In this document: piece after piece, positions 1 to 9,325 of the stretch | Numbering within the stretch: the first letter of the stretch is position 1 | Layout: every line of letters starts with the position of its first letter | From: an uncultured Pelagibacteraceae bacterium | GTDB lineage: Bacteria > Pseudomonadota > Alphaproteobacteria > Pelagibacterales > Pelagibacteraceae | Assembly: GCA_902557775.1 (NCBI GenBank) | Contig: CACEBD010000001.1 | Coordinates: 310,001-374,000, forward strand | DNA length: 64,000 nt | Reading direction: 5' to 3' | The notes under the pieces: model-generated | What the model saw: only the letters and a program-made list of their open reading frames with translations | The model's database searches: none | What the model was told of the DNA's origin: nothing | Position numbers and translations under genes: made by a program

Positions 1-2208
1 TTAGATGGAAGTTTATATCAAGGATTTAAACCAGTTCTTTGGTCTACTGTTGAAAAAACAGCTTTAGCTGATGCGGAAGTAGAATATTTAGATCACACTT
101 CAAATACAATTTATGTTTCATTTAAAGTTAAGGATACTGACAAAGACTTTTTAAAAGACTCAAGCATTATAATCTGGACTACTACACCCTGGACTATACC
201 TGCTAACAAAGCATTAGCTTTTAATAGCAATATCGAATACGCAGTTTTGGAAATTGACCAACTTGAACACTTTAAAGACAATAGAATTGTAGTTGCAAAA
301 AATTTAATCGAAACAATAATTAAAGATTGTGAGATTAAAAACTATAAAGAGTTAAAGATTTTTAAGGGATCTGAATTTAAAGGAACGCTATGTAGTCATC
401 CATTTGTCAAAATGGATTTTGACTATGATGTTCCAATGTTGGATGCTCAATTTGTTAATTTAGAGCAAGGAACGGGTATTGTTCATTGTGCTCCAAGTCA
501 CGGTCCAGACGACTTTAATTTGTGTTTGAAGAATAATATACCATCACTTTATACGGTTGATAACTCAGGTGTTTATACTAAAGAGGTACCTTATTTTACG
601 AATACACACGTATTTAAGGCTGACCCGATTGTTATAGACAAATTAAAAGAACAAAAACAATTACTTAAAAATGACAAACTTAACCATAGTTATCCTCATT
701 CGTGGAGATCTAAGGCTCCACTGATTTACAGAGCAACACCTCAATGGTTTATCTCAATGCAAAAAAATAAACTGAGAGATAAAGCTGTCAAAGCAATAAA
801 TGAAACTTCATTCTATCCAACCAAGGGTAAGGATAGGCTTTTGTCGATGATTGAAGGAAGACCAGATTGGTGCGTTTCAAGACAACGAGTTTGGGGAGTG
901 CCATTGCCAATTTTTATTAATAAAAAAACAAAAGAACCATTAAGAGATAAAAAGATAATAGATAGAATTGCCTCTATTTACGAAAAGCAAGGCTCCGATT
1001 GCTGGTTTACAGATGATTCAAAAATGTTTTTAGGAGATGACTATGATGCCAAAGATTATGAAAAACTTAACGACATTGTTGAAGTATGGTTCGATAGTGG
1101 ATCAACACATAGTTTTGTTTTAGAGAAAAGAAAAGATTTGAAATGGCCTGCAGATATGTATTTAGAGGGATCAGACCAACATAGGGGATGGTTTCATTCC
1201 TCTTTACTAGAGTCTTGCGGAACTAGAGGCAAAGCACCATTTAAAAGTATTCTTTCACACGGTTTCGTTGTAGACGGCAAAGGAATGAAAATGTCCAAGT
1301 CAATGGGTAATGTTATTTCTCCAGAGGATATATTAAAGAATTATGGCGCAGACATCCTTAGAGTTTGGGCCTCAGCTTCTGATTATGCTGAAGATTTAAG
1401 AATAGATAAGAATATCTTAATACAACATGCAGAGTCTTATAGAAAAATTAGAAATACTTTTAGATTTATGCTTGGAAACTTAAAAGATAATTTTGAAAAA
1501 CAACAATTTGAAAAAATCAATATAGATGAATTCGATGAATTAGAAAAATTTATTTTGCATAAATTATTTAAAATAAATAAATCTGTTGATGAAAATTTAA
1601 AAAATTACAATTTTCATAAACTATATAAGGAATTATTAAATTTTTGCACTCTTGATCTTTCTTCTTTTTATTTTGATATCAGAAAAGATGTTCTTTACTG
1701 CGATAGCATTAATTCAAAAAAAAGAAAGAATTGTGTAATAGTTTTAAATGTAATTTTAGAAAGCTTACTAAAGTGGTTTGCTCCAATTTTAGTTTTTACC
1801 ACAGAAGAAATTTATAGTTTAGTAAATAAAGATAATAATGAAAGTATACATGAAAATTATTTTGTTAAGATTCCAGCTAGTTGGGAAAATACCAAACTCG
1901 ATGAAAAATGGACAAATTTATTCAAAATTAAACAAGAAGCAAATATTGCAATAGAGGAAAAGAGAGCCAGTAAAGAAATTGGATCGAGCCTTGAGGCTGA
2001 AATCAAATTAATCTTAAAAAAAGAAAAATTTGAGCTTCTAAAGAAATTAGATTTAGCAGATTACTTTATTGTTTCGAAAGCAGATAAAGAATTATCAAAT
2101 ACTGATGAAATAAAGATAGAGGTAAAAAAAGCTAAAGGAAAAAAATGTGAAAGATGTTGGAAAATTTTAGAAAAAAAATGTGAAAGAGAAAGTTGTCCAA
2201 TAAGATAG
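1..2208 (+). CDS. ileS: Isoleucyl-tRNA synthetase, 3' part (5' end outside window)
   Basis: Charges tRNA-Ile with isoleucine in the cytoplasm (class I synthetase). The frame is open from base 1, so about 735 C-terminal residues are present and the HIGH-motif region lies upstream of the window. Visible landmarks are the editing-domain stretch WTTTPWTIP near the left edge, the DWCVSRQRVWGVP motif, the KMSKS loop at about 1288-1302 and a C-terminal zinc-knuckle pattern CERCW followed by two more cysteines just before the stop. It is followed 12 bases later by lspA, the classic ileS-lspA pairing, and both continue into the BamF-like lipoprotein gene. Confidence 0.97.
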   Translation, partial: LDGSLYQGFKPVLWSTVEKTALADAEVEYLDHTSNTIYVSFKVKDTDKDFLKDSSIIIWTTTPWTIPANKALAFNSNIEYAVLEIDQLEHFKDNRIVVAKNLIETIIKDCEIKNYKELKIFKGSEFKGTLCSHPFVKMDFDYDVPMLDAQFVNLEQGTGIVHCAPSHGPDDFNLCLKNNIPSLYTVDNSGVYTKEVPYFTNTHVFKADPIVIDKLKEQKQLLKNDKLNHSYPHSWRSKAPLIYRATPQWFISMQKNKLRDKAVKAINETSFYPTKGKDRLLSMIEGRPDWCVSRQRVWGVPLPIFINKKTKEPLRDKKIIDRIASIYEKQGSDCWFTDDSKMFLGDDYDAKDYEKLNDIVEVWFDSGSTHSFVLEKRKDLKWPADMYLEGSDQHRGWFHSSLLESCGTRGKAPFKSILSHGFVVDGKGMKMSKSMGNVISPEDILKNYGADILRVWASASDYAEDLRIDKNILIQHAESYRKIRNTFRFMLGNLKDNFEKQQFEKINIDEFDELEKFILHKLFKINKSVDENLKNYNFHKLYKELLNFCTLDLSSFYFDIRKDVLYCDSINSKKRKNCVIVLNVILESLLKWFAPILVFTTEEIYSLVNKDNNESIHENYFVKIPASWENTKLDEKWTNLFKIKQEANIAIEEKRASKEIGSSLEAEIKLILKKEKFELLKKLDLADYFIVSKADKELSNTDEIKIEVKKAKGKKCERCWKILEKKCERESCPIR

Positions 2209-2220
2209 AAAGTAAGTATT

Positions 2221-2718
2221 TTGATTAACCTAAGAGAAATAAATAACAAAATTATTACAAAAGAAAATTTTTATTTTTTAATAATTGTACTTTTTATTTT
2301 TAGTTTAGACAGATATACAAAAATTGAAATTATAAATAATTTCAGTGAAAATTCTTTTTATATAAATGAATTTATTAATTTTGATTTAGTTTGGAATACT
2401 GGAATTGGATTTGGACTATTTCAATCTAGTTCAAGCTTATTATATAACTCAATCTCCTTATTAATAGCTTTTGTTATTTTGTTTTTAATTTATTTCTCAA
2501 TCATTTCAGACAAATTCGATAAAATTTCTTTTTCATTAATTATAGGTGGAGCAACAGGAAATTTCTACGATAGAATGATATTTAAGGCTGTACCAGATTT
2601 TATTGATTTACATTATAAAAACTTTCACTGGTTTACCTTTAATGTAGCAGATATATTGATTACATTAGGTATTATAATTTTTTTAATTAAAGGTTTTTTA
2701 GTGAGCAAAATTAAATGA
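2221..2718 (+). CDS. lspA: Prolipoprotein signal peptidase (signal peptidase II)
   Basis: Inner-membrane aspartyl protease that cuts the signal peptide from diacylglyceryl-modified prolipoproteins. The 165-residue product has four hydrophobic segments and the family motifs: SLDRYTK near residue 28, VWNTGIGFGLF, GGATGNFYDRM with one catalytic Asp, and FNVADI with the second. A TTG start is used; no better ATG precedes the first membrane segment. The stop overlaps the next ATG (ATGA), coupling it to a lipoprotein gene that would itself be an LspA substrate. The lgt enzyme acting one step earlier is encoded at 54083-54877. Confidence 0.95.
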   Translation: MINLREINNKIITKENFYFLIIVLFIFSLDRYTKIEIINNFSENSFYINEFINFDLVWNTGIGFGLFQSSSSLLYNSISLLIAFVILFLIYFSIISDKFDKISFSLIIGGATGNFYDRMIFKAVPDFIDLHYKNFHWFTFNVADILITLGIIIFLIKGFLVSKIK

Positions 2719-3020
2719 AAAAATTAAGCTTTTTCTTTTTATTAATAATTTTATTGAATTCTTGCGGTTTTAAGGAAGTGGGACAAGTTTTAAGAAACGA
2801 AAAAATTAAAACAACTGATGAGTTTCTAGTAAAAAAAAGAGAACCTTTAGTATTACCACCTGATTATGAAAATGTCCCAAAGCCAGGAACTGCTTCACAA
2901 GCTAAAGAAAATGAGGAGGAGAAGATAAAAAAAATTTTAAAAGTTCCCGAAAAAGAAACATCAAATAAGAAAAATCAAGATTCAATTGAAAAATCAATTC
3001 TAGATAAAATTAAAAAGTGA
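2715..3020 (+). CDS. Small lipoprotein, DUF3035 / BamF-like
   Basis: A 101-residue predicted outer-membrane lipoprotein. The N-terminus is a lipoprotein signal peptide with a lipobox ending LLNSC (Cys at about residue 17). The following segment, with TTDEFLVKKREPLVLPPDY, resembles DUF3035, the family of the Caulobacter BamF subunit of the beta-barrel assembly machine. The C-terminal third is charged and lysine-rich without clear structure. It overlaps lspA by 4 bases and pgi by 4 bases (GTGA). The lipoprotein nature is clear from sequence; the BamF role is inferred from family resemblance. Confidence 0.75.
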   Translation: MKKLSFFFLLIILLNSCGFKEVGQVLRNEKIKTTDEFLVKKREPLVLPPDYENVPKPGTASQAKENEEEKIKKILKVPEKETSNKKNQDSIEKSILDKIKK

Positions 3021-4228
3021 AAAGTAATTTAATCAAAAAAAACTTTATTCAAAGTTCATATTTTAATCAAAGATATTTAAAAAAATTGTCAATAAATTTT
3101 AGTAAAATCATAAGTGGAATTAATCAAAATATTCTAGAACTTAACACAACACTAAATGTTTTAAGTGAAAACTATAATTTTAATTTTAAAGAGAAAGATA
3201 TTAAAAAATTTAGAAATTTTCAAAATTTAGCTATTATTGGTATGGGCGGCTCCATTCTAGGTACAGAGGCAATTTTTAATTTTCTTAATAAGAAAATTAA
3301 AAAAAAGGTTTTCTTTTTTAACAATTTAAATTCAGATGCTATTATAAATTTTAAAGACAAAGTAAATTTCAATAAAACTTTATTCATTGTTATTTCAAAA
3401 TCAGGTGAAACTATTGAGACGTTATCTAATCTCTTATCATTAAATATTATTAAAAAAAGTAGAAAAAATATAATAATAATAACTGAGAACAAGAAAAATT
3501 CATTAAACCTACTTTCAAAAAAATATAATTTATACTTCATTGAACATAAAGAAAACGTTGGTGGAAGATACTCTGTGCTATCTGAGGCAGGAATTATTCC
3601 AGCTATTATCATGGGATTGAATGTTTCAAAATTAAGATATGATCTTAAAAAATATTTGAACGATGAACATAAAAGATATTTGAGAGAAAGTTCTATTAAA
3701 ATTTCAAGCGTATTACTAAATAAAAAATGCAATAATTTTATTCTCATTAATTATGCACCCGAGCTTGAAAAATTTCTCTACTGGTATCAACAATTGCTAG
3801 CTGAAAGTTTAGGAAAAAAAGGAAAAGGTTTTCTTCCGGTCGTATCTAATTGTCCAAAGGACCATCATAGTTTATTACAACTTTATCTGGATGGGCCAAA
3901 AGATAAATTCTATCATATATTTAGTTATCAACATGATGATAAAATTATTTTAAATTCTAGAAAAATTATAAAACTCTCTCATTTGCACGGTAAAAATATA
4001 AAAAAAATAAAACATGCTCAAAAAGATGCATTAATCAAAGCTTTTCAGAAAAACAAAATTCCTTTTAGAGAGTTTAAAATCAAAAAAGTTACAGAGGAAA
4101 CTTTGGGAGAGTTGTTTGCTTATTTTATTTTAGAAACTATCATAATCGGTAAATTGTCCGGACTTAATCCTTTTGACCAGCCAGCAGTGGAACAAGTTAA
4201 GATTTTCACTAAAAAATTACTTAAATAA
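3017..4228 (+). CDS. pgi: Glucose-6-phosphate isomerase (short form)
   Basis: Interconverts glucose-6-phosphate and fructose-6-phosphate in the cytoplasm. The product is 403 residues, clearly shorter than the roughly 550 of the E. coli type. It still carries two SIS-type sugar-phosphate signatures: IGMGGSILGTEA near residue 75 and ISKSGETIETL near residue 127, and then GGRYSVLSEAG near residue 183. The GTG start overlaps the previous stop (GTGA). The 3' end overlaps the convergent rsmD gene by 8 bases, so there is no room for a terminator. Confidence 0.92.
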   Translation: MKSNLIKKNFIQSSYFNQRYLKKLSINFSKIISGINQNILELNTTLNVLSENYNFNFKEKDIKKFRNFQNLAIIGMGGSILGTEAIFNFLNKKIKKKVFFFNNLNSDAIINFKDKVNFNKTLFIVISKSGETIETLSNLLSLNIIKKSRKNIIIITENKKNSLNLLSKKYNLYFIEHKENVGGRYSVLSEAGIIPAIIMGLNVSKLRYDLKKYLNDEHKRYLRESSIKISSVLLNKKCNNFILINYAPELEKFLYWYQQLLAESLGKKGKGFLPVVSNCPKDHHSLLQLYLDGPKDKFYHIFSYQHDDKIILNSRKIIKLSHLHGKNIKKIKHAQKDALIKAFQKNKIPFREFKIKKVTEETLGELFAYFILETIIIGKLSGLNPFDQPAVEQVKIFTKKLLK

Positions 4229-4778
4229 ATTTGGCGAAAATTATTCTTGATCTACCGTATTTCCTTTCATCTATAATTTGAATTAAGTCGTTAAAATTTT
4301 CTTCCGATCTCACTTCTCTGTGAATAATTAAAATATGATTTCTATTAAATTTTTTTTCTTTTTTAAATTTTGCTAGAGTTTTGACAAAGTTTGTATTTTT
4401 GTAAGGAGGATCAAAAAATATTATATTGTATTTTTCATCAGGGATGACCTTGTCATTTTCAACATTATTATTGATAATTTTAGTTTGTTTAAAAATTGAA
4501 AGATTTTTTAAATTTTCCACTAACAATTTGTAAAATATAATGTTCCTTTCAACAAAAATAGCTATTTTTGCCCCTCTAGAAATACATTCTATTCCAAATG
4601 ATCCAGTTCCTGCATAAAGATCTAAGACTTTTGAGTTTTTAATTTCTACTTCAATTTTGTTGGAGTGATTTAAAACATTAAATATACTCTCTTTAACGGA
4701 GTCCTTCAAAGGCCTAGTAGTTTGAGATTTAAAAAAATTTATTTTTTTACCTTTTAGATTTCCACCTATGATTCTCAT
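4221..4778 (-). CDS. rsmD: 16S rRNA (guanine(966)-N(2))-methyltransferase
   Basis: Methylates G966 of 16S rRNA using SAM. The start was taken at 4778 because the ATG overlaps the purD stop in a TAATG arrangement and gives the family-typical opening MRIIGGNLKGKK; a longer frame to 4799 adds only seven unconserved residues. Motifs: TRPLKDSVKESIFN, the SAM-binding DLYAGTGSFGIE, and the catalytic FFDPPY. About 185 residues, normal for the family. Translationally coupled behind purD. Confidence 0.93.
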   Translation of the reverse strand: MRIIGGNLKGKKINFFKSQTTRPLKDSVKESIFNVLNHSNKIEVEIKNSKVLDLYAGTGSFGIECISRGAKIAIFVERNIIFYKLLVENLKNLSIFKQTKIINNNVENDKVIPDEKYNIIFFDPPYKNTNFVKTLAKFKKEKKFNRNHILIIHREVRSEENFNDLIQIIDERKYGRSRIIFAKFI

Positions 4779-6043
4779 TAATGACCAATTATTCTCCAAC
4801 CTATATCTTTTCTGAAAAAACCTGCCTTCCAGTTTAACTTATTAATTGAAGATACAATCTTTTTTCTAATAGTTAAAAAGTTCCATCCAAGTGATGAGAT
4901 ATTCAAAACTCTTCCTCCATTAGAAAAAAATTTAAAATTTTTAAATTTTGTACCCGCATGAAATATAAAAATATTTTTATCAAATTTAATTTTATTTAAA
5001 TTCTTAATTTCTATCCCTTTTTTATATCTTCCAGGGTATCCTTTAGAGCATAAAACAATTGTCATACACTTCTCTTTTTTCCATTTAATCCGAATATTTT
5101 TTAAATTGTTTTTAATACTGCTTAAAATTATCTTTATTATGTCTGTTTTAAGTCTTGGAAGAATAACTTGACATTCTGGATCACCCATTCTCACATTATA
5201 TTCAATTAAATATGGCTCATTATTTTTAATCATAAGACCCACATATAAAAATCCTGTGTAAGGATTATTTCTTTTTTTTAATGCAAAAAGAGTTGGTTTA
5301 ACAATTTTATTTATAATTTTATTTTCAATTATTTTATTTATTATAGGAGCAGGCGAGTAAGCTCCCATACCTCCAGTGTTAGGGCCTCTATCATTTTGAC
5401 CTACACGTTTGTGATCTTGAGCTGTCCCGAAAAATTTAAAATTATTTTTATCTACTATTAAAAAATAGCTAGCTTCTTCACCCTCTAGGAACTCTTCGAG
5501 AACTAACTTTTTCGATGAAATAAATTTTCCTTTAAATATTTGATTTGAAATTTCTATTACCTTTTTTTTTGTTTTACAAATAGTAACACCCTTACCAGCC
5601 GCTAAACCATCTGCTTTAACAACTATAGGCATTTTACTTTTTTGCAAGAATTTATTTACATCTTTTTGGTTGGAGCAAATTTTAAATTTTGCAGTAGGAA
5701 TATTATTTTCTTGGCATAATTTTTTCATAAATGCTTTCGATCCTTCCAATCTTGCAGCAAATTTGTTAGGTCCAAAAACTTTGATATTATTTCTTTTTAA
5801 AAAGTTGACCAAACCTTTTACTAATGGTTCTTCTGGACCAACAATTACTAATTTTATTTTGTAAAATTTGATTAACTTTAAGAGTTTTTTAAAATTTAAA
5901 ATATCTATTTCGATGTTCTTTGCGATTTTTGAAGTCCCAGCGTTACCTGGAAAGCAGTATATATTACTGCTCAGTTTTGATTCATAAATTTTTCGGCATA
6001 ATGTATGCTCTCTTCCACCGCTACCAATTAATCCAATATTCAT
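4778..6043 (-). CDS. purD: Phosphoribosylamine-glycine ligase (GAR synthetase)
   Basis: Second step of de novo purine synthesis: ATP-dependent joining of glycine to phosphoribosylamine. The 421-residue ATP-grasp protein opens with the glycine-rich IGSGGREHTL and contains VVKADGLAAGKGV near residue 142, DHKRVGQNDRGPNTGGMGAY near 211, and NVRMGDPE near 284, all purD signatures. Length is normal. It faces a divergent DUF2093 gene with only a short promoter region between them. Confidence 0.97.
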   Translation of the reverse strand: MNIGLIGSGGREHTLCRKIYESKLSSNIYCFPGNAGTSKIAKNIEIDILNFKKLLKLIKFYKIKLVIVGPEEPLVKGLVNFLKRNNIKVFGPNKFAARLEGSKAFMKKLCQENNIPTAKFKICSNQKDVNKFLQKSKMPIVVKADGLAAGKGVTICKTKKKVIEISNQIFKGKFISSKKLVLEEFLEGEEASYFLIVDKNNFKFFGTAQDHKRVGQNDRGPNTGGMGAYSPAPIINKIIENKIINKIVKPTLFALKKRNNPYTGFLYVGLMIKNNEPYLIEYNVRMGDPECQVILPRLKTDIIKIILSSIKNNLKNIRIKWKKEKCMTIVLCSKGYPGRYKKGIEIKNLNKIKFDKNIFIFHAGTKFKNFKFFSNGGRVLNISSLGWNFLTIRKKIVSSINKLNWKAGFFRKDIGWRIIGH

Positions 6044-6059
6044 AGTGAGTTATATATTG

Positions 6060-6065
6060 TATAAT
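6060..6065 (+). promoter_or_regulatory. -10 box TATAAT for the DUF2093 gene
   Basis: A perfect TATAAT lies 6 bases before the ATG at 6072. A transcript initiated there would start at or next to the ATG, that is, be leaderless. No convincing -35 box is seen at the right distance. It lies within a GTG-initiated longer reading of the gene, which argues for the later ATG. Confidence 0.5.
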
Positions 6066-6071
6066 TTATTG

Positions 6072-6266
6072 ATGAGAAAAAAAAAAGCTAAACTTGTTTT
6101 TAAACACAACTCATTTGATATTATTGAAGATGGAGACTACGTCTTATGCGCTGTTTCAGGAAAAGAAATAATACTTGAGAATTTGAATTATTGGAATGTT
6201 GAGTTACAAGAAGCTTATTATTCTCCAATAGAGGTTAATTCTAAATTTAAAAATAACAAAAAATGA
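6072..6266 (+). CDS. DUF2093 small protein, function unknown
   Basis: A 64-residue protein of the alphaproteobacterial DUF2093 family, recognisable from the central stretch EDGDYVLCAVSGKEI followed by LNYWNVELQEAY. I chose the ATG at 6072 over a GTG at 6045 because the intervening bases contain a consensus -10 box and add only unconserved residues. No membrane segment or signal peptide is seen. It is a single-gene unit divergent from purD, and its stop lies 1 base from the convergent lpxL stop. Function is not known. Confidence 0.75.
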   Translation: MRKKKAKLVFKHNSFDIIEDGDYVLCAVSGKEIILENLNYWNVELQEAYYSPIEVNSKFKNNKK

Positions 6267-6267
6267 T

Positions 6268-7125
6268 TTATTTCCATCTATTGTGAGTCCAAATCCACTG
6301 ATTGGGATTTTTAGCAATCATGCTTTCGAGAACATTATTTAACTTTTCAGTCAATTTTATTTTGTTGTCATATTCAGAAGATTTAATCTCGTTATAAAAC
6401 TCAATTTTAAAGTTATTATTATCATCCCGTTTTATAAAAACTGGTATGATTGATAGATTATACTTCAGTGCAAGTTGTGCTGGTAAAGTAGTTGTAGATG
6501 CCATTTTATTAAAAAATTTGATTTTTTCTCCCTCACTAACTCTTTGATCAATCATTAAAGCAATGCTGTAATTTTTTTTAATAAATTCAATAGCTTCCCT
6601 GACTCCATTAATACCTTTTTTAATTTGATTTTCACAAACGTATTTTCTTCTTACAAATTCCATAAAAGGGTTTAAAAAAAAGTTGTTAAGAGGTCTATAA
6701 ATAGTAGCTAATGGAATTTTATTTTTTGTTATTTCCATGGACATTAATTCAAAGTTAGCAAAATGACCTGATATAAAAATTACTGGTTTATTATCTTTAA
6801 TTATCTTTTGTAAATTTTTTTCACCAGAAATAGTTATTTGTGATTTATTTTCTCTAAATTTATTTAAATAAACATATTCTATAAAAGTTTTTCCGTAATT
6901 CTCCCACATATCTTTAATAATTTGATCTCTTTTAATTATAGAAAGATTCTGATCAAAAATTTTAAGATTTTGTTCGATTATTTTTTTTGATTTAAAAAAT
7001 GGTGCAGCTTTTGAAAAAACAAGAGAAAATAATTTTCTACTTTTTTTGATACCTAACAGGCGACCAATTATAAAGAAAAAATATATGACTATAGATTGTA
7101 GAAGATAACTAAAAATTTTAATCAT
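6268..7125 (-). CDS. lpxL: Lipid A biosynthesis acyltransferase (LpxL/HtrB-like)
   Basis: Inner-membrane enzyme that adds a secondary acyl chain to the lipid A precursor. The 285-residue protein has an N-terminal hydrophobic anchor (about residues 5-25) and the acyltransferase H-x4-E motif GHFANFE at His121/Glu126, followed by TIYRPLNN and MIDQRVSEGEK as in LpxL/LpxM. It overlaps lpxK by 8 bases and is the last gene of the ubiA-msbA-waaA-lpxK-lpxL run. Sequence alone does not settle whether it acts before or after Kdo addition, so the symbol marks the family. Confidence 0.85.
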   Translation of the reverse strand: MIKIFSYLLQSIVIYFFFIIGRLLGIKKSRKLFSLVFSKAAPFFKSKKIIEQNLKIFDQNLSIIKRDQIIKDMWENYGKTFIEYVYLNKFRENKSQITISGEKNLQKIIKDNKPVIFISGHFANFELMSMEITKNKIPLATIYRPLNNFFLNPFMEFVRRKYVCENQIKKGINGVREAIEFIKKNYSIALMIDQRVSEGEKIKFFNKMASTTTLPAQLALKYNLSIIPVFIKRDDNNNFKIEFYNEIKSSEYDNKIKLTEKLNNVLESMIAKNPNQWIWTHNRWK

Positions 7126-8050
7126 AAATATTTAATATTTTTTCCTTAATTTCCTCCATACGAGGAACTATTAGCTCCACTCGTAAAAACTTTAATTGAT
7201 TTAGATTATATTTTTTAATTCTAAAATAATCTTTCTCAGTAAAAACTACTTCATAATTATTTTTCTTCCCAATCTCAATAAACTCTAATAATTCGTTTTT
7301 ACTGAATTCATAATGATCTGGATAAATTAATTTTTTTGCTACAACTAAACCTTTTTCTTCAAGTAGATCAAAAAAATTTGATGGATTTCCTATACCTGCT
7401 ATAGCTAGCAACTTTTTATTTTTGAATTGTTCATAATTTCTTAATTTATACTCTGAGTAAAAAAAACTTAAATTTGGATTAATCTTTAAAATTTTTTTTT
7501 GAAAATTTTTATTTTCTTTTCCATTGATTACTATTAAATCTACATTTTTTAATGCGTTTAAACCCTCTCTTAATGGGCCCGCAGGAAAAATAAAGCCATT
7601 ACCTATTAATTGGTTTTCATTGAAACAAACAATACTAAAATTTTTTTTGATTTTATATTCTTGTAATCCATCATCCAAAATAACAGTATCAAAACCTTGC
7701 TCAATAGCTTTATTTATCCCTATTGATCTATTTGTTTCTAAAATCAAATTATTAAAATTCTTTTCAATAAGATTATGTTCATCTTGATGAGATTTGTAAA
7801 ATTTTTTTATAATTGCTGGGTTTTTTCCCATTAATTTTATTTCCTTAGCTAGAGCTAAAGCTAAAGGAGTTTTTCCAGTGCCACCCAAATAAATATTTCC
7901 GACACAAATAACTGGTATTTTAAAATCTAACTTTGTAGTTATTTTTTTTTTTATCAAAATTAATAACCATATAATTAGACTTAAGGGAAATAGTGTAATT
8001 GCGAGTAAACTAATTTTTTTATCCCAAAATTTAGGTTTTAATACTTTCAT
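7118..8050 (-). CDS. lpxK: Tetraacyldisaccharide 4'-kinase
   Basis: Phosphorylates the 4' position of the lipid A disaccharide to give lipid IVA. The 310-residue protein has one N-terminal membrane helix (about residues 15-34), then a Walker A-like GNIYLGGTGKT at 51-61 and the downstream VILDDGLQ motif near 134. Length is normal. It overlaps waaA by 20 bases and lpxL by 8 bases, so the three are translated as a unit. Confidence 0.95.
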   Translation of the reverse strand: MKVLKPKFWDKKISLLAITLFPLSLIIWLLILIKKKITTKLDFKIPVICVGNIYLGGTGKTPLALALAKEIKLMGKNPAIIKKFYKSHQDEHNLIEKNFNNLILETNRSIGINKAIEQGFDTVILDDGLQEYKIKKNFSIVCFNENQLIGNGFIFPAGPLREGLNALKNVDLIVINGKENKNFQKKILKINPNLSFFYSEYKLRNYEQFKNKKLLAIAGIGNPSNFFDLLEEKGLVVAKKLIYPDHYEFSKNELLEFIEIGKKNNYEVVFTEKDYFRIKKYNLNQLKFLRVELIVPRMEEIKEKILNIYD

Positions 8051-9320
8051 CTTTCAAAAATCTGTTTATATTTTTAATTGTCATTTCAAGAGTTTGACTC
8101 CCTAAATCATTTAAAAGATTTGATGATTTTTCAAAATTTTTCTCAAAATTATTAAAATCATTGAATAAATCTTTAGAAAAATTTTCAGGGTTTATTATTT
8201 CTTGTGAAATATTATTATTTTTTAAAATTTCGTATATTTCTTCAAAATTATAAACAAAAGGCCCATGGTATATCTTACAACCTAGTTTCGCTGCTTCGAT
8301 TGGATTTTGACCACCTTTGTTTTTAAACCTTTTCAATAAAGACTTTCCAATAAAAACGCTTTTTGAATATTTATAAAACTCTAGCAAGGAATTAAAAGAG
8401 TTTATTAAAATTATTTCTTTGTCAGGCAAAATATTATCAGCTTTATCTAATATTTGAGTATCTAAATTTAGTTTGCCGCATAATTTTTTTATTTCTTCTA
8501 CTCTATCAATATGTCTTGGAGCTATAACTGTAATAACATTAGAAATTTTTTTTTTAAGAAGAATATGAGTTTTCAAACAAAAACTCTCCTCACCATCGTG
8601 AGTGCTTGCAGCAAGCCAAAATTTTGAATTTTTTAACAATTTCTCATTTAAACCCGTGATTTTCCCAATATTTATATTATCTATAAGTTTTATATTTCCA
8701 CAGTAATGAACGTTTTTAACATTTAGCTTATTCAGAAAGGTTTTAGTTTCTTGATTAGAAGTTAGACATAATTGAAATGAGTTAAATATTTGCTTTGCAG
8801 TTTTAGGAAAAAACATCCACCTATTAAATGACTTAGCAGTTATTCTTGCGTTGATTAAAGCAACAGGGATTTTTTTTTGTTTACACAGTAAAATTAAATT
8901 AGGCCAAATTTCAGAGTCTACTAAAAACAGAACTTTTGGTTGCCATTTTACCAAAAAAGCTTTTATTAAAAAACTTACATCCAAAGGAAAAAATCTATGA
9001 TGTATATTTTTAAAATCTTTTATTTGATTTTCTGCAATTTTACTAGAACTAAGAGTTGTAGTTGTAATTAAATACTCAAAATTATTTTTATCTTTTTCAA
9101 GCTGATTAATAATAGGCAAGATACTTTTAAGCTCTCCTACACTTGCAGCATGAAACCAAATTAATTCTGTATTTAATTTCCTATTAACATTAAATGATGA
9201 GATGAAAATTTTTTCTTTATATCTTTTGATATGTTCCTTATCTAAATACTTTCTTAGAAAAATTAGCACGACCAACAATGGATATAAAAAACTTGAAATG
9301 ATCCTATAAAGAAAAATCAT
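8031..9320 (-). CDS. waaA: 3-deoxy-D-manno-octulosonic acid (Kdo) transferase
   Basis: Transfers Kdo from CMP-Kdo to lipid IVA at the inner membrane. The 429-residue product has an N-terminal membrane anchor, the WFHAASVGE motif around residue 55 that carries the proposed catalytic Glu, and GGQNPIEAA near residue 338, the C-terminal GT-B sugar-nucleotide site. It sits between msbA and lpxK. Whether it adds one or two Kdo residues cannot be told from sequence. Confidence 0.94.
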   Translation of the reverse strand: MIFLYRIISSFLYPLLVVLIFLRKYLDKEHIKRYKEKIFISSFNVNRKLNTELIWFHAASVGELKSILPIINQLEKDKNNFEYLITTTTLSSSKIAENQIKDFKNIHHRFFPLDVSFLIKAFLVKWQPKVLFLVDSEIWPNLILLCKQKKIPVALINARITAKSFNRWMFFPKTAKQIFNSFQLCLTSNQETKTFLNKLNVKNVHYCGNIKLIDNINIGKITGLNEKLLKNSKFWLAASTHDGEESFCLKTHILLKKKISNVITVIAPRHIDRVEEIKKLCGKLNLDTQILDKADNILPDKEIILINSFNSLLEFYKYSKSVFIGKSLLKRFKNKGGQNPIEAAKLGCKIYHGPFVYNFEEIYEILKNNNISQEIINPENFSKDLFNDFNNFEKNFEKSSNLLNDLGSQTLEMTIKNINRFLKDESIKT

Positions 9321-9325
9321 AAAAA

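Noticed and set aside
3220-3747. Open frame of 175 codons antisense to pgi
   Set aside because: Lies wholly within pgi, has no recognisable motif and a Phe/Leu/Ile-rich composition expected from reading an AT-rich, lysine-rich gene backwards.
3017-4228. Pgi considered truncated
   Set aside because: Although 403 residues is short, both sugar-phosphate motifs are present, the frame is intact at both ends and the gene is coupled to its upstream neighbour, so it looks like a compact functional form rather than a broken gene.
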